A DNA stretch of 64,000 bases from assembly GCF_018327685.1 (NCBI RefSeq), contig NZ_BNEL01000001.1, forward strand, positions 5,705,501 to 5,769,500. Reading direction: 5' to 3'. This document shows, piece by piece, positions 50,359 to 61,294 of the stretch. Source of the stretch: Streptomyces sp. TS71-3. Its GTDB lineage: Bacteria; Actinomycetota; Actinomycetes; Streptomycetales; Streptomycetaceae. The notes beneath the pieces were generated by a model that did no database searches, was not told the DNA's origin, and saw only the letters and a list, made by a program, of their open reading frames with translations. The first letter of the stretch is position 1, and the number at the start of each line of letters is the position of its first letter. The translations under genes and the position numbers were made by a program.

Positions 50359-51348
50359 CTACACGACGGACAGCACGTCGGCCACCGGCCTGCGCGGCGT
50401 CGTCGGCGGCTGGGCGCCCTGCCCGAGGCGCAGCAGCATCTGCGCGTAGCCCGTCGCGGCCAGCGGCCCGTGCAGCGCCCACCGCAGCTCGCGGCGCTCG
50501 ACGGCCCCCGCGTCGAGCGACAGGGCCAGGTCGTCCAGCGTCGCGCGCAGCAGCACCCGCTCCAGGGCCTGGCCGGCCAGGAGCCAGTCGCGGGGCCCGT
50601 CCTCGCGGGTGCCGAGGACGGCGAACGCCGGTGCCTCGTCGAACGCCGCGGTGCCGCAGCCGGGCGGCGGCACGGGCTCGGTGACGTCGACCTGGACGGT
50701 GCCACCGCCGGGCGGGCCGGCCGCGGGCACGGCCGAGGGGAGGGCCGCGGCGGAGGCCTCGGCGCGGCGGGCGGCACTCCACCGGGGTGCCACCCGGCCC
50801 GCGTCTGCGGCTGACATCCCCAACGTCTCGGCGTCCTCGTCGAGGTCCAGGAGCGCCTGTGCCTGCCGGGCGTCGGGGAACACCAGCCGGGCGCCCTCCG
50901 CGACGGCCGCGGCGCGCAGTTCGTCGAGCAGGGCCGCGGGTATCTGGTGGCCGCCGAACGGCTGCCCGCCGCCGTGCCGGCCGAGGGCCGGATACAGCGC
51001 GGCGAGGTCGTCCTGCGTGTCGCCGGCCGGTTCCAGGGCGGCCACCGCGAGCAGCTCGGGATCGTCGGGGTCGGGCATCAGCTCCGTCCGGGTCCGCCAC
51101 CCTCCGTGCGCGGCGGACACCCGCAGGTTGAACAGCGCGGCGCCGCACTCCAGACGTGGCTCCCGACGTGCGCGCTCCTCGCGCGGCCCCGCGCGCTCCG
51201 CATCCGGAACGTCCATGCGCAGTTCCACCGTGTCGCCGCCCCGGACATGCCGGAACCGCCACGGTTCCACGTGGTGCGGGGAGGGCGCCGTGACGGCGTC
51301 GCCGACCAGCGACACCACGGCCGGCTCGTCGAGCCTGGGGGAAGACAC
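50359..51348 (-). CDS. Acg-like nitroreductase-family protein
   Basis: A 329-aa protein of the nitroreductase fold with the two-module shape of mycobacterial Acg (Rv2032). APSPHHVEPWRFRHV is the N-terminal flavin region, followed by CGAALFNLRVSAAHGGWRTR and DWLLAGQALERVLL. Acg-type members bind FMN but lack nitroreductase activity in studied cases and may store the cofactor. GTG 51348 has AAGGAGG upstream. Acg is a DosR-regulated gene in mycobacteria, matching the surrounding genes. Confidence 0.86.
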   Translation of the reverse strand: MSSPRLDEPAVVSLVGDAVTAPSPHHVEPWRFRHVRGGDTVELRMDVPDAERAGPREERARREPRLECGAALFNLRVSAAHGGWRTRTELMPDPDDPELLAVAALEPAGDTQDDLAALYPALGRHGGGQPFGGHQIPAALLDELRAAAVAEGARLVFPDARQAQALLDLDEDAETLGMSAADAGRVAPRWSAARRAEASAAALPSAVPAAGPPGGGTVQVDVTEPVPPPGCGTAAFDEAPAFAVLGTREDGPRDWLLAGQALERVLLRATLDDLALSLDAGAVERRELRWALHGPLAATGYAQMLLRLGQGAQPPTTPRRPVADVLSVV

Positions 51349-51623
51349 CGTGTCCTCCTTCGTGCCAGCCCGCCGGGGGCGGTCGCGGGCCGGCACCTCG
51401 TGGAGAGTGCCGGGCGGCTCCGGCCGGCGGGCCCCGACCTGCGCCCCGGCGGAAGAGACTTCTCACGGTCAGGGTCCCCGCGCGGGGGTGGGCGGCGGAA
51501 GGGCCGAGCGGCCCGCCGGACGGTCCCGGAGCCCGCACCGGTCCGGCACCCGGTGCCCGCGGCCCCGTCGCCCCCACGGCGGGGCCGCTCAGCCCGTGCG
51601 CCCGAGCGGCCGGCCGGCCCCGC

Positions 51624-54008
51624 TCAGTGCGCCCAGCTCCAGTCCGCGACCTCCGGCAGGTCACGCCCGTGCCCCCGCACCCACACGTGGTGGCGCAGCC
51701 GCGCGTCCTCCATGAGCTGCCGCACCGGCGCCGCCCGCACCGCGAGGCCCGGCACCCGGTCGATGACGTCCATGACCAGCCGGTAGCGGTCCAGGTCGTT
51801 GCGGACCACCATGTCGAACGGGGTGGTGGTCGTGCCGATCTCCTTGTAGCCGCGCACGTGCAGGTGCTGGTGGCCGGTGCGCCGGTAGGCCAGGCGGTGG
51901 ATGAGCCACGGATAGCCGTGGTAGGCGAAGATCACGGGCTTGTCCCTGGTGAACAGCGCGTCGTAGTCCCGCTCGGTCATGCCGTGCGGGTGCTCTTCCT
52001 GCGGCAGCAGCCGGGCCAGGTCGACGACGTTGACCATGCGCACCACCAGCTCGGGCAGGTGGGTGCGGAGCAGCTGCACCGCGGCGAGGGTCTCCTGCGT
52101 CGGCACGTCGCCCGCCGCGGCCATCACCACGTCGGGCTCCCGGATGCCGTCCTCGTTGCCCGCCCAGTGCCAGATCCCGGCGCCACGGGCGCAGTGCGCG
52201 TTCGCCTCGTCCAGCGTCAGCCAGTCGAAGCAGGGCTGCTTGCCGGCGATCACGACGTTGACGTAGTCCCGGCTGCGCAGCACGTGGTCCGCGATGGACA
52301 GCAGGGTGTTGGTGTCCGGCGGCAGGTAGACCCGGACGGCCTCCGGGCTCTTGTTGAGGATGTGGTCGACGAAACCGGGGTCCTGGTGGGAGAAGCCGTT
52401 GTGGTCCTGGCGCCAGACGTGCGAGGTCAGCAGGTAGTTGAGCGAGGCGATGGAGGCGCGCCAGGGCAGCCCCCGGGTGATGCGGAGCCACTTGATGTGC
52501 TGGTTGACCATGGAGTCCACGATGTGCGCGAACGCCTCGTAGGTGGCGAACAGCCCGTGCCGCCCGGTCAGCAGGTAGCCCTCCAGCCAGCCCTGGCAGG
52601 TGTGTTCCGAGAGGATCTCCATCACCCGGCCGTGCCGGTCCAGGTCCTCGTCGACCGGGAGCTGCTGCTCCTGCCAGGCCTTGCCGGTCGCCCCGTAGAC
52701 GGCCCCCAGGCGGTTGGAGGCGGTCTCGTCCGCGCCGACGAGCCGGAAGTTCCGGCTGTCCGCGGTGGCACGCATGAGCTCCTCCAGCAGCCCCCCGAGC
52801 ACCCGGGTCGGCTCGTGCGTCGCCCTGCCGGGCTCCTCGACCGGCACGGCGTACCGTTCCAGCGGCGGAAGGGGCAGCTCACGCAGCATCAGCCCGCCGT
52901 TGGCGTACGGGGTCGAGCCGAGCCGCCGGGCGCCCACGGGCACGCAGGCCAGCACCTCGGGACGGGGCCTGCCCTGCTCGTCGAAGAGCTCCCGGGGCCC
53001 GTACGAACGCATCCACGACTCCAGTTGCCGCAGGTGCTTGGGGTTCTCGCGGACCTCGGCCAGCGGAACCTGGTGGGAACGCCAGGTGCCCTCGACGGGC
53101 AGCGAGTCGACCTCCGCCGGTCCGGTCCAGCCCTTCGGGGTGCGCAGCACGATCATCGGCCAGTGGGGGCGTTCGGTGGAGCCCTCGTGGCGGGCGGCGC
53201 GCTGGATCAGGGCGATGTGGTCCAGGGCCGTGTCCATGGCCTGGGCCAGGGCGCGGTGCACGGTGTCGGGGTCGTCCCCGGCGACGTGCAGGGGAGTGTG
53301 CCCGTAGCCGCGCAGCAGGTCGTCCAGTTCCGCCTCGGGCAGGCGCGCGAGCACCGTGGGATTGGCGATCTTGTAGCCGTTCAGGTGCAGGATCGGCAGC
53401 ACGGCACCGTCGTGCACGGGGTCGAGGAACTTGTTGGAGTGCCAGGACGTGGCCAGCGGCCCGGTCTCCGCCTCGCCGTCGCCGACGACGCAGGCCACCA
53501 GCAGGTCCGGGTGGTCCAGCGCGGCCCCGTAGGCGTGCGACAGGGAGTAGCCCAGCTCGCCGCCCTCGTGGATGGAACCGGGCGTCTCGGGGGCGACGTG
53601 GCTGGGCACGCCGCCGGGGAAGGAGAACTGCTTGAAGAGCCTGCCCATGCCCTCGGCGTCCCGGGAGACGTCCGGGTACGTGTCCGAGTAGCTTCCCTCC
53701 AGCCACGAACCCGCGAGCACGGCGGGCCCTCCGTGCCCGGGGCCCCAGACGCACAGGGCGTCCTGGTCGCGCCCCTTGATCACCCGGTTGAGGTGGGTGT
53801 AGACGAGGTTCAGCCCCGGGGTCGTGCCCCAGTGGCCGAGCAGGCGGGGCTTGACGTGCTCGGGCCGCAGCGGCTCCGTCAGCAGCGGATTGGCCATCAG
53901 GTAGATCTGTCCGACCGCCAGGTAGTTGGCCGCACGCCAGTGGGCGTCGAGCGAGCGCACCTCGTCGTCCGAGAGCCACCCTGCCGTCTTCTCCGGAGCG
54001 TCGAGCAT
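51624..54008 (-). CDS. xfp: Phosphoketolase (xylulose-5-P/fructose-6-P)
   Basis: A 794-aa thiamine-diphosphate enzyme that splits xylulose 5-phosphate or fructose 6-phosphate to acetyl phosphate. The N-terminal [40 protein letters not shown], the TPP-binding [14 protein letters not shown], and HPDGxGxxH-like [13 protein letters not shown] are conserved. Length is normal. ATG 54008 has GGAAGGA upstream. Acetyl phosphate made without oxygen fits a role in fermentative energy under hypoxia together with the other genes of the island. Confidence 0.94.
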   Translation of the reverse strand: MLDAPEKTAGWLSDDEVRSLDAHWRAANYLAVGQIYLMANPLLTEPLRPEHVKPRLLGHWGTTPGLNLVYTHLNRVIKGRDQDALCVWGPGHGGPAVLAGSWLEGSYSDTYPDVSRDAEGMGRLFKQFSFPGGVPSHVAPETPGSIHEGGELGYSLSHAYGAALDHPDLLVACVVGDGEAETGPLATSWHSNKFLDPVHDGAVLPILHLNGYKIANPTVLARLPEAELDDLLRGYGHTPLHVAGDDPDTVHRALAQAMDTALDHIALIQRAARHEGSTERPHWPMIVLRTPKGWTGPAEVDSLPVEGTWRSHQVPLAEVRENPKHLRQLESWMRSYGPRELFDEQGRPRPEVLACVPVGARRLGSTPYANGGLMLRELPLPPLERYAVPVEEPGRATHEPTRVLGGLLEELMRATADSRNFRLVGADETASNRLGAVYGATGKAWQEQQLPVDEDLDRHGRVMEILSEHTCQGWLEGYLLTGRHGLFATYEAFAHIVDSMVNQHIKWLRITRGLPWRASIASLNYLLTSHVWRQDHNGFSHQDPGFVDHILNKSPEAVRVYLPPDTNTLLSIADHVLRSRDYVNVVIAGKQPCFDWLTLDEANAHCARGAGIWHWAGNEDGIREPDVVMAAAGDVPTQETLAAVQLLRTHLPELVVRMVNVVDLARLLPQEEHPHGMTERDYDALFTRDKPVIFAYHGYPWLIHRLAYRRTGHQHLHVRGYKEIGTTTTPFDMVVRNDLDRYRLVMDVIDRVPGLAVRAAPVRQLMEDARLRHHVWVRGHGRDLPEVADWSWAH

Positions 54009-54618
54009 GAGGGTTCCTTCCGTGGTGACAGACGCATGCACCTGTTCTTCCACCGGCTGCCCGCGGCACGACAGCGACAGGGCCGGTCGGGCTAGCGGGT
54101 GGCCGCGCCGGACGAGCCGAAACCGGCGCGGTGCCCCCTGCGACGCGTTCCGGCGGGCCCCGTCCGGGCGGCGGTGACCCGTCCCGGCCCCGTTGAGCGT
54201 GGGTCTCCGTCGCGGCCGCTGTGGCGGGGCACCACAGGTCCGGCGGGCCAGGTGTGTGCGCCGCATCCGCTGGCCGGGCGCTGCGCAGGGCCTACGGTGC
54301 GCTGAGACCTGGGGCGGCCCGGTCCTCCGGACGGACCCGGGGGAGGGACGGCCCGCACGGGCCGGTCGGCCGCGGGGACCGGTCGGCCGAAGGCCGGTCG
54401 GCGGCACGGAACGGTCGCCCGTACGAGCGGATGGGCCGATCGTCCGCAAGGCCGCCAGGGCCGTGGCCGGCCGCGCCGGCCAAGGACGCCGCCGCACCAC
54501 CGCATCACGGCACCACCGCATCACGGCACGGTCGCACACCGCATCACCGCACCACTGCACCATCGGCACCACCGCACCGGGTCGCACCCCCACATTCCTT
54601 CGTGCACGGGAGGGCCGC
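54009..54618. other. Gene-free region with short tandem repeats
   Basis: About 610 bp with no supportable gene. At 54494-54525 GCACCACCGCATCACG is repeated twice in exact tandem, and imperfect copies continue to about 54582, just before the esterase promoter. Otherwise random-looking GC-rich sequence. Confidence 0.5.
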
Positions 54619-55611
54619 ATGACAGTCAGTGACCGAACCCGCAGATTCCGACCCCGGTTCCTCTGGGCGGCGTTGGTGGCGCTGCTCATCGGAGTGCTCG
54701 GCGCCCCGCAGAGCGCGTCGGCGGCCGGCCTCACCCAGGTGACGGGCTTCGGCTCGAACCCCGGCAACCTCGGTATGTACGCCTACCTCCCGGACGGGCT
54801 GCCGTCCGGCGCGCCCCTGGTCCTCGCCCTGCACGGCTGCACGCAGAGCGCGAACGACTACTACAGCCACTCCGGCTGGCCGAAGTTCGCCGACGCCGAC
54901 CGCTTCGCCGTGGTCTTCCCGCAGACCACCTCCGTCAACAACATCACCTCGTGCTTCAACTGGTTCCAGCCGGGCGACTACACCCGCGGCCAGGGCGAGG
55001 CGCTGTCCATCCGGCAGATGGTCGACTACGCCGTCGCGCACTACGGCAGCGATCCCAGCCGGGTCTACGTCACCGGGCTGTCCGCGGGCGGCGCCATGAC
55101 CGCGGCGATGCTGGCCGCCTACCCGGACGTCTTCGCCGGCGGCGCCATCGACTCGGGTGTCCCGGCCGGCTGTGCCACCAGCCTCATCAACGCCTCCACC
55201 TGCCAGTACACCGCGGTGAACAAGACGCCCGCCGCCTGGGGCAACCTGGTCCGGAACGCCTCGGGCGGCTGGCACGGGCCCTGGCCGCGGGTGGCGATCT
55301 GGCACGGCACCAGCGACACCACCGTGGTGGCCGCGAACGCCACCGAGTCCCGCGACCAGTGGACCAACGTCTGGGGCATCAGCAACACCCCGTCCGCCAC
55401 GTCGACCCTGCCGGGCGGCACCACCAAGGCGGTCTACAAGGACGCGGGCGGGCAGTCGGTCGTGGAGACGTACACCATCTCGGGCATGACCCACGGCCTC
55501 GCCGTCGATCCCGGCCAGGGCGCCGACCAGTGCGGCACGACCGGCGCCTACTACCTGGACAAGATCTGCTCCAGCTACTACACGGCGCAGTTCTGGGGAC
55601 TGGGCGGGTAG
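54619..55611 (+). CDS. Secreted PHB-depolymerase-family esterase
   Basis: A 330-aa secreted enzyme. A Sec signal peptide (about 1-36, [19 protein letters not shown] to SASA) precedes the alpha/beta-hydrolase domain. [15 protein letters not shown] is the esterase opening, [20 protein letters not shown] holds the nucleophile Ser, and [13 protein letters not shown] the likely catalytic His. Members of this family hydrolyse PHB or feruloyl and acetyl esters. Extra cysteines (CFNW, AGCATS, STCQY) suggest disulphides. ATG 54619 has GGGAGGG upstream. A hairpin at 55654-55684 ends it. Confidence 0.9.
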   Translation: MTVSDRTRRFRPRFLWAALVALLIGVLGAPQSASAAGLTQVTGFGSNPGNLGMYAYLPDGLPSGAPLVLALHGCTQSANDYYSHSGWPKFADADRFAVVFPQTTSVNNITSCFNWFQPGDYTRGQGEALSIRQMVDYAVAHYGSDPSRVYVTGLSAGGAMTAAMLAAYPDVFAGGAIDSGVPAGCATSLINASTCQYTAVNKTPAAWGNLVRNASGGWHGPWPRVAIWHGTSDTTVVAANATESRDQWTNVWGISNTPSATSTLPGGTTKAVYKDAGGQSVVETYTISGMTHGLAVDPGQGADQCGTTGAYYLDKICSSYYTAQFWGLGG

Positions 55612-55653
55612 GCGCAGTACCGCACAAGCCGATCGCACGAGCCCGATCGCACG

Positions 55654-55687
55654 AGGGGCGGTGCCGCGGAAGCGGTGCCGCCCCTTT
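55654..55687 (+). terminator. Terminator of the esterase gene
   Basis: AGGGGCGG (55654-55661) pairs with CCGCCCCT (55678-55685); inside is a CCGC/GCGG stem with one internal loop; TTT follows. Two copies of CGATCGCACGAG (near 55630-55654) precede it. Confidence 0.6.
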
Positions 55688-55797
55688 CCGGCCCAGCAGA
55701 AGCCTGACAGTGCCTCAGCGGGCCCTCCACGAACGCCGGTTGCCCGCCCCGCGCGCACCGTGACGCCAACGCCTCGGTCGAATGTTTCCCCGCGCGT

Positions 55798-55811
55798 ATT
55801 TAATATTAAAT
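55798..55811. other. Pure A/T 14-bp perfect palindrome
   Basis: ATTTAATATTAAAT is an exact palindrome without a single G or C, in a 467-bp gap (55612-56078) of otherwise high-GC sequence before the M14 gene. It could be a regulator site, a DNA-unwinding site or an AT-rich promoter element. Confidence 0.5.
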
Positions 55812-56078
55812 CCAAAGTCGAACCGTTGCCTTCGCTCTCCGCCGGCTGGCACATTGCGTTGGCGCGCAAGGAATTCACCGCCAGGGGCCGCCGGGTCCGC
55901 GGATCACGAGGGCCCGCCGACAGCAGTGCGCGGCACCCGGGCATCGCTTCAACCGTCGTGGCGCGGTGCTGCGCCACGTGCGGCGTTGTTCGCCACCTCT
56001 GGAGCAGCGGAGCCGGCCCACCCTCGACTCCGCGATGGACAACGGCCCGGTCCGGACCGTGAAAGGCGATGTCGGTAG

Positions 56079-58763
56079 ATGACCAGCAGCGAAGGCTCAA
56101 GACTTTCTCGTCGAACACTTCTTCGAACCGGTGCGGCGGCCGGCGCCGTGGCCGCGGCGACGACGGTGATCCAACCGAGCGCCGCATCGGCGGCGCCCGC
56201 GACACTCCCACCCGAGGCCGGCCAAGGCCGGCCGTCCGCCGGAGCGCAGGGGAAGGGGCCCATCCCGACCCCGGAGGAGTACTTCGGAACGAGGATCGGA
56301 ACCGATGGCTTCCTGGCCCAATGGCACAAGATGGTCCCGTACTTCGAGCTGATCGGTGCCCGCAGCGACCGGGTGAGGTACCAGGAGATCGGCAAGACCA
56401 CCCGGGGAAACCCGTACGTCCTGCTGACCATCAGCTCGCCGAAGAACCTGGCCGATCTCGACAGGCTGGTCGCCACCAACGCCAGGCTGGCCGACCCCCG
56501 CGGGCTGTCCGAGGCCGACGCGAAGAAGCTGGCCACCGAGGGCAAGCCCTTCTACTACGTGCAGGCGGGCATCCACTCGACCGAGGTCGGCAACTCCCAG
56601 GCCGCCATCGAATGGGCCCACCGGCTGGCCACGGAGCGGTCCGACTACATCGAGAAGATCCTGGACAACCTGGTCATCCTGCTCCAGCCGTGCCAGAACC
56701 CGGACGGCCTCGTCCTCGTCAACGACTACTTCGCCGCGACGGCGGGCACCGACTACTCGCGCGTCTACCCGGACCTGTACAACAAGTACACCGGCCACGA
56801 CGACAACCGTGACTGGATCATGCTCACCCAGATCGAGAGCAGGTACAACGTCTCGATCCTCAACAAGTACCGGCCCCAGGTCTTCCAGGACTCCCACGGC
56901 GCCGGGGCCAGCGCTCCCCGGCTGTTCACGCCGCCGTACCTGTCGCCGTACGACCCCAACATCGACCCCATCCTGGTGCAGCAGACCGACACGGTGGGCC
57001 TGGCGATGCAGCGGGGCATGACGGTCGCCGGCATGAAGGGCAACGGCTGGGGCTCGGAGTACGACTACTGGTCCCCGTCCCGGCAGTACTGCGTCTACCA
57101 CGGCGCGGTGCGCATCCTGACCGAGGCGGCGGCAGCCGCCAACCTCGCCTACCCCCAGGTGGGCAAGGGCCCGCTCGGCCAGCAGACCACCGACATCAAC
57201 TTCATCGAGCCGTACGACTCCGACACCTGGAAGCTGCGCAACATCGTCGACTGGGTCTCCCAGGCCTTCTACTCGGGCCTGGAGGCGGTCGCCTACGACA
57301 CCTACAACTGGCTCTACAACTCCTACCGCGTCGCTGCCAAGGCGGTCACCCGGACCAGCCCGTACGCCTATGTCATCCCCGCGGGGCAGCGCGACCCGCA
57401 GGCCGTCCACGACGCCCTCGAGATCTTCCGGCTCGGCGCCGTGGAGATCCGCCAGGCACAGGCCGCGTTCACCGCGGGCGGCAAGAAGTACCCGGCCGGG
57501 TCGTACGTGATCTACCTGCAACAACCCTACGCGGCCTTCGCCAAGACGCTGCTGGAGGTGCAGGAGTACCCGCAGCTGCTGCAGTACCCCGGTGGCCCGC
57601 CGCAGCGGCCGTACGACACCACCGCGCAGACCCTGCCGATGCTGCTCGGCTTCGAGGCCGACCTCATCGAATCGTCGTTCCCGGCCGACACGAGGCTGCT
57701 GAGCTCCGTCAAGCCCCCGGCGGTCGCCACGCCGTCCGCACCGCCGAGCACCGGGGCGTACGCGATCGGACCGGAGTCCTACGGGGTGTTCCGGATCGTC
57801 GCCGCGCTCCAGAAGCAGAAGATCCCCACGTTCCGCGCCGCCGCCCCGTTCACCGACGGCGGTCGCACCTTCCCCGCCGGCACGTTCCTCGTCCCGCCGT
57901 CCCCGGGGGCCCGGCAGCTCCTTGAGACCCAGTCGAAGAACACCGGCATACCGGTGTCCGCCCTGAGTACGGTGCCGGCGGTGGCCGGCGTCCAGCTCAA
58001 GCCCGGAACGAGGATCGGCCTGCTCAAGCCCCCGGACAACATGCCGTCCGGCTGGCTGATGTGGACGTTCGAGCAGTACGGGGTGGAGTACTCCGTCGTG
58101 GAGGCGAGCGACTACGCCGACCTCGCCGGCACGTACGACGCCATCATCATGCCGGAGGGGGTCAGCAAGGACTCCATCGTCGAGGGCCTGGACCCGAAGG
58201 ACTACCCGCCCGACTGGGCCTGGGCGTTCGGCATCGGCACGACCGGCTGGAACCGGCTGCACGACTTCGTGACCGGCGGCGGGACGCTCGTCGCCTACGG
58301 CAGCGGGACCGCCACGGCCCGGTCGCTGTTCGACCTCCCCCTCACCTCCGCGCTGCCCGGCGGCTCCTCCTCGGACTTCTACTGCCCGGGATCGCTGCTG
58401 AGCCAGGAGTTCGACACGGGCAACCCGGCGGCATGGGGGGTGCCGGCGGACAACCCCGTGTGGTTCGTGGCGGACGACGCGTACAAGATCACCAGCACGA
58501 GCACCTACCCGGTGGACGTGGTGGCGAGGTACCCGGACAGCGGAGACCAGCTGAAGAGCGGCTGGCTGATCGGCGGCGAGCACCTCAACGGGGCCGTCAA
58601 CGGGCTGTCCTGGACGATCGGCAAGGGATACGTCGTCACCTTCGGCAACGAGATCGGGTTCCGCACCTGGAACCGCTCCGAGCAGCGGATGCTCTTCAAC
58701 GCCGCCTACTACGGGCCGTCGACCAAGCTCACCGCCGACCGGTTCCAGCGCCTCGGACGCTAG
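56079..58763 (+). CDS. Tat-secreted M14-family zinc carboxypeptidase
   Basis: An 894-aa exported peptidase. The N-terminus has the twin-arginine motif SRRTLL and a signal to about residue 40. The M14 domain follows with zinc ligands in GIHSTEVG (HxxE, near 165) and DSHGAG (near 273), and [11 protein letters not shown] between. The C-terminal half (about 430-894) is a large extra region with beta-rich domains ([20 protein letters not shown] and later). It should remove amino acids from peptides outside the cell. ATG 56079 starts directly at the Tat region. The next genes form an amino-acid importer, so it may feed that system. Confidence 0.9.
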   Translation: MTSSEGSRLSRRTLLRTGAAAGAVAAATTVIQPSAASAAPATLPPEAGQGRPSAGAQGKGPIPTPEEYFGTRIGTDGFLAQWHKMVPYFELIGARSDRVRYQEIGKTTRGNPYVLLTISSPKNLADLDRLVATNARLADPRGLSEADAKKLATEGKPFYYVQAGIHSTEVGNSQAAIEWAHRLATERSDYIEKILDNLVILLQPCQNPDGLVLVNDYFAATAGTDYSRVYPDLYNKYTGHDDNRDWIMLTQIESRYNVSILNKYRPQVFQDSHGAGASAPRLFTPPYLSPYDPNIDPILVQQTDTVGLAMQRGMTVAGMKGNGWGSEYDYWSPSRQYCVYHGAVRILTEAAAAANLAYPQVGKGPLGQQTTDINFIEPYDSDTWKLRNIVDWVSQAFYSGLEAVAYDTYNWLYNSYRVAAKAVTRTSPYAYVIPAGQRDPQAVHDALEIFRLGAVEIRQAQAAFTAGGKKYPAGSYVIYLQQPYAAFAKTLLEVQEYPQLLQYPGGPPQRPYDTTAQTLPMLLGFEADLIESSFPADTRLLSSVKPPAVATPSAPPSTGAYAIGPESYGVFRIVAALQKQKIPTFRAAAPFTDGGRTFPAGTFLVPPSPGARQLLETQSKNTGIPVSALSTVPAVAGVQLKPGTRIGLLKPPDNMPSGWLMWTFEQYGVEYSVVEASDYADLAGTYDAIIMPEGVSKDSIVEGLDPKDYPPDWAWAFGIGTTGWNRLHDFVTGGGTLVAYGSGTATARSLFDLPLTSALPGGSSSDFYCPGSLLSQEFDTGNPAAWGVPADNPVWFVADDAYKITSTSTYPVDVVARYPDSGDQLKSGWLIGGEHLNGAVNGLSWTIGKGYVVTFGNEIGFRTWNRSEQRMLFNAAYYGPSTKLTADRFQRLGR

Positions 58764-58822
58764 CTCGCGTGGTGGGGGACGGGTCCGCCCGGCCCCCGCC
58801 ACCGACCCGTTCGCGGCCCTCC

Positions 58823-58860
58823 GAACCGACCGTTCCCGCCGACGGAACCGACCGTTCCCG
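58823..58860 (+). promoter_or_regulatory. Perfect 16-bp direct repeat before the ABC operon
   Basis: GAACCGACCGTTCCCG occurs at 58823-58838 and 58845-58860, a 22-bp period or about two helical turns, each containing GAAC-N5-GTTC. It ends about 10 bp before the GAGAGGAAG site of the ATPase gene. Strong candidate operator, perhaps for the GntR protein at 62033-62707. Confidence 0.55.
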
Positions 58861-58882
58861 GCCCACGGAGAGGAAGCACCGG

Positions 58883-59671
58883 TTGTATCCCGACGAGGGG
58901 AGCGGTGGCCCGCTCGCCCGATCACCCGCCGAGGCGCAGGCGGCGATGGTCGAGCTGCGCTCGGTACACAAGTCGTACGGCAGTGTCGAGGTGCTCAAGG
59001 GCGTCGACCTGACCGTGGCACGCGGTGAGGTGGTCGCCGTCATCGGCCCGTCCGGCGGTGGCAAGAGCACCCTGCTGCGCTGCGTCAACCTGCTGGAGCA
59101 GGTGACCTCGGGCCAGGTGCTCCTGGAGAACGAGGACCTCACCGGGCCCGGCGTCGACCTCAACACGGTGCGCCGGCGCATCGGCATGGTCTTCCAGCAG
59201 TTCAACCTCTTCCCGCACCTGTCCGCCGTCGACAACCTCACGCTGGCGCCCCGCAAGCTCCTGCGGATGCCGAAGGACCAGGCGCGGGAGCGGGCCACCG
59301 CGCTGCTGGACCGCGTGGGGCTGGCCGGCAGGGCCGACGCGTACCCGAGACAGCTGTCCGGCGGGCAGCAGCAGCGGGTCGCCATCGCCCGCGCGCTGAT
59401 GATGGACCCCCACGTCATGCTCTTCGACGAGGTGACCTCGGCACTCGACCCGGAGCTGGTCGGCGAGGTCCTCGACGTGATGCGCGACCTCGCCCGCTCC
59501 GGGATGACCATGCTCTGCGTCACCCACGAGATGGGCTTCGCCCGCGAGCTCGGCGACCGTCTCGTCTTCGTCGACGGTGGAGTGATCGCCGAGCAGGGCC
59601 GCCCGGCCGATGTGCTGGACCGTCCACAGAACGAACGAACCCGCCAGTTCCTGCGCAAGGTTCTCCGATAG
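58883..59671 (+). CDS. Amino-acid ABC transporter ATP-binding protein
   Basis: A 262-aa ATPase. Walker [14 protein letters not shown]-loop [10 protein letters not shown], signature [15 protein letters not shown], Walker [13 protein letters not shown] and H-loop CVTHEMGFA are intact; note Asp-Glu-Val replaces the usual DEPT. The start is TTG 58883 because GGAGAGGAAG lies 5 nt before it; ATG 58946 is a shorter option with a weaker site. First gene of the second PAAT importer operon, 120 bp after the carboxypeptidase. Confidence 0.9.
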   Translation: MYPDEGSGGPLARSPAEAQAAMVELRSVHKSYGSVEVLKGVDLTVARGEVVAVIGPSGGGKSTLLRCVNLLEQVTSGQVLLENEDLTGPGVDLNTVRRRIGMVFQQFNLFPHLSAVDNLTLAPRKLLRMPKDQARERATALLDRVGLAGRADAYPRQLSGGQQQRVAIARALMMDPHVMLFDEVTSALDPELVGEVLDVMRDLARSGMTMLCVTHEMGFARELGDRLVFVDGGVIAEQGRPADVLDRPQNERTRQFLRKVLR

Positions 59672-59702
59672 CCCGCCCGAGCGGGCAGAAGGAAGTTGTG
59701 TC

Positions 59703-60611
59703 GTGAGATCGCAATTCGGCATCGTCGTCGGAGCGGCGATGGCCATGGTCCTCGCCGCCGGCTGCTCCTCCTCGTCCGTCGGTTCCGGTGGTTCCACCGC
59801 CCCCACCGGCAGCCCCGTGAACGTGGGAGCGCCGCTGCCCGCCGACGTGTTGGCCAAGGGCAAGCTGACCGTCGGCGTCAAGTGCGACTACCCGCCGTTC
59901 GGTTACATCGACGAGTCGTCGAAGAACGCGGGCTTCGAAATCGACATCGCCCACCAGATGGCGTCCTACGCGTTCGGCGACCCCAACGCGCTGGACCTGA
60001 CCTGCGTGACCGGATCCAACCGGGTGTCGTACCTGACCTCCAAGCGCATCGACCTGATCGAAGCGACGATGAACTACACGCCGGAACGCGCCAGGACGAT
60101 CGACTTCTCCAGCCCCTACTTCGACAGCGGCGTGAAACTGCTGGTACCGAAGAACTCCCCGGTCACGTCCTTCGACCAGCTGGCCGGCAAGTCCGTCGTC
60201 ACCACCAGCGGCTCCACCGCCAGCCTCTGGCTGACCCAGTGCGAGAAGGACGTCAAGCAGGCGCTGTTCACCGAGACCAGCCAGGCACTGACCGCGCTGA
60301 ACCAGAACCGCGGCGTCGCGTTCGCCCAGGACGACACCCTGCTGCTCGACCTCGCGGCGAAGAACCCCTCCCTCAAGGTCGTCGGCGACGCCAAGGCCGA
60401 CAGCCCCTGGGGTATGGGCGTCCGCAAGGGCGACGCGAAGATGCTCGCCTGGGTCAACGGCGCCCTCGCCCACATGCAGAAGGCCGATTTCTTCTGGAAG
60501 GAGTTCCGGAAGACGGTGACCGACAAGTCCGTGCAGCAGCAGTTCGCCAAGTACGTGCCCCGCCCGGGCGGCAACCTGACCTACCCCTCCGGCTCCACCC
60601 TGCAGTGCTGA
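59703..60611 (+). CDS. Amino-acid ABC transporter substrate-binding lipoprotein
   Basis: A 302-aa SBP family 3 lipoprotein. The lipobox LAAGC follows a hydrophobic signal (Cys near residue 21), then a Ser/Gly-rich linker and KLTVGVKCDYPPFGYID, the family 3 opening. DFSSPYFDSGVKLLVPKNSP and KSVVTTSGSTASLW are conserved. GTG 59703 has AGGAAG 7 nt upstream. The ligand is a polar amino acid, not identified by sequence. Confidence 0.91.
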   Translation: MRSQFGIVVGAAMAMVLAAGCSSSSVGSGGSTAPTGSPVNVGAPLPADVLAKGKLTVGVKCDYPPFGYIDESSKNAGFEIDIAHQMASYAFGDPNALDLTCVTGSNRVSYLTSKRIDLIEATMNYTPERARTIDFSSPYFDSGVKLLVPKNSPVTSFDQLAGKSVVTTSGSTASLWLTQCEKDVKQALFTETSQALTALNQNRGVAFAQDDTLLLDLAAKNPSLKVVGDAKADSPWGMGVRKGDAKMLAWVNGALAHMQKADFFWKEFRKTVTDKSVQQQFAKYVPRPGGNLTYPSGSTLQC

Positions 60612-60613
60612 GC

Positions 60614-61294
60614 ATGACCGACGCCTCCGGTTACCACTTCGAGGTGGGCTTCCTCGCCCACCACCTCGGCGATCTCGGCGCCGGACTGCTGCGCACGCTG
60701 GCGATCAGCGCCATCGGCATGGCCGGCGCCCTGCTCGTCGGCGCCCTGCTCGGCGCGGTCAGCGCGCTGCGCGTACCGGTCGCCCGGCAACTGATCACGG
60801 TGTACGTGGAGGTGTTCCGCAACACCCCGCTCCTGGTGCAGATCTTCTTCCTCTACTTCGCGCTGCCCGAGACCGGGCTGCGGCTCGGCGGCTTCACCGT
60901 CGGCTGGCTGTCGCTGCTCCTGTGGGGCGGCGCCTACAACACGGAGAACTTCCGCGCCGGATTCGAGGCCGTCGAAGGCGGTTACGTCGAAGCCTGCCGA
61001 GCCCTCGGCTTCCCCCGCCTGGCCGCCTTCCGGCACACCAGCCTCCCCCTCGGCTCACGCATCGCGCTGCCGTCGGTCACCAACACCCTCATATCCGTCT
61101 TCAAGAACTCGTCGTTCATGGTCGCGATCAGCTACCCGGAACTCACCGAGACCGCGGTCGACATCGTCGCCGTCAGCTTCCGGGTGTTCGAGATGTTCCT
61201 CGCGATCGGCGCCGTCTACCTGGCACTGGTCTGGCTGATGTCGCTCGGCGCCGGAGCCGTCGAGCGCCGCTTCGCGATTCCGGGAGGACACTGA
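60614..61294 (+). CDS. Amino-acid ABC transporter permease (first)
   Basis: A 226-aa permease: GDLGAGLLRTLAISAIGMAG, YVEVFRNTPLLVQIFFLYFA, and the EAA-like YVEACRALGFPRLAAFRHTS. ATG 60614 lies three bases after the binding protein stop and has no strong own site, so it is likely coupled to it. Its stop overlaps the next start by one base. Confidence 0.91.
   Translation: MTDASGYHFEVGFLAHHLGDLGAGLLRTLAISAIGMAGALLVGALLGAVSALRVPVARQLITVYVEVFRNTPLLVQIFFLYFALPETGLRLGGFTVGWLSLLLWGGAYNTENFRAGFEAVEGGYVEACRALGFPRLAAFRHTSLPLGSRIALPSVTNTLISVFKNSSFMVAISYPELTETAVDIVAVSFRVFEMFLAIGAVYLALVWLMSLGAGAVERRFAIPGGH

Noticed and set aside
54193..54618. N-terminal extension of the PHB-depolymerase-like gene
   Set aside because: The signal peptide begins at 54619 directly after GGGAGGG; upstream codons are Arg/Gly/Pro-rich and end in a tandem repeat.
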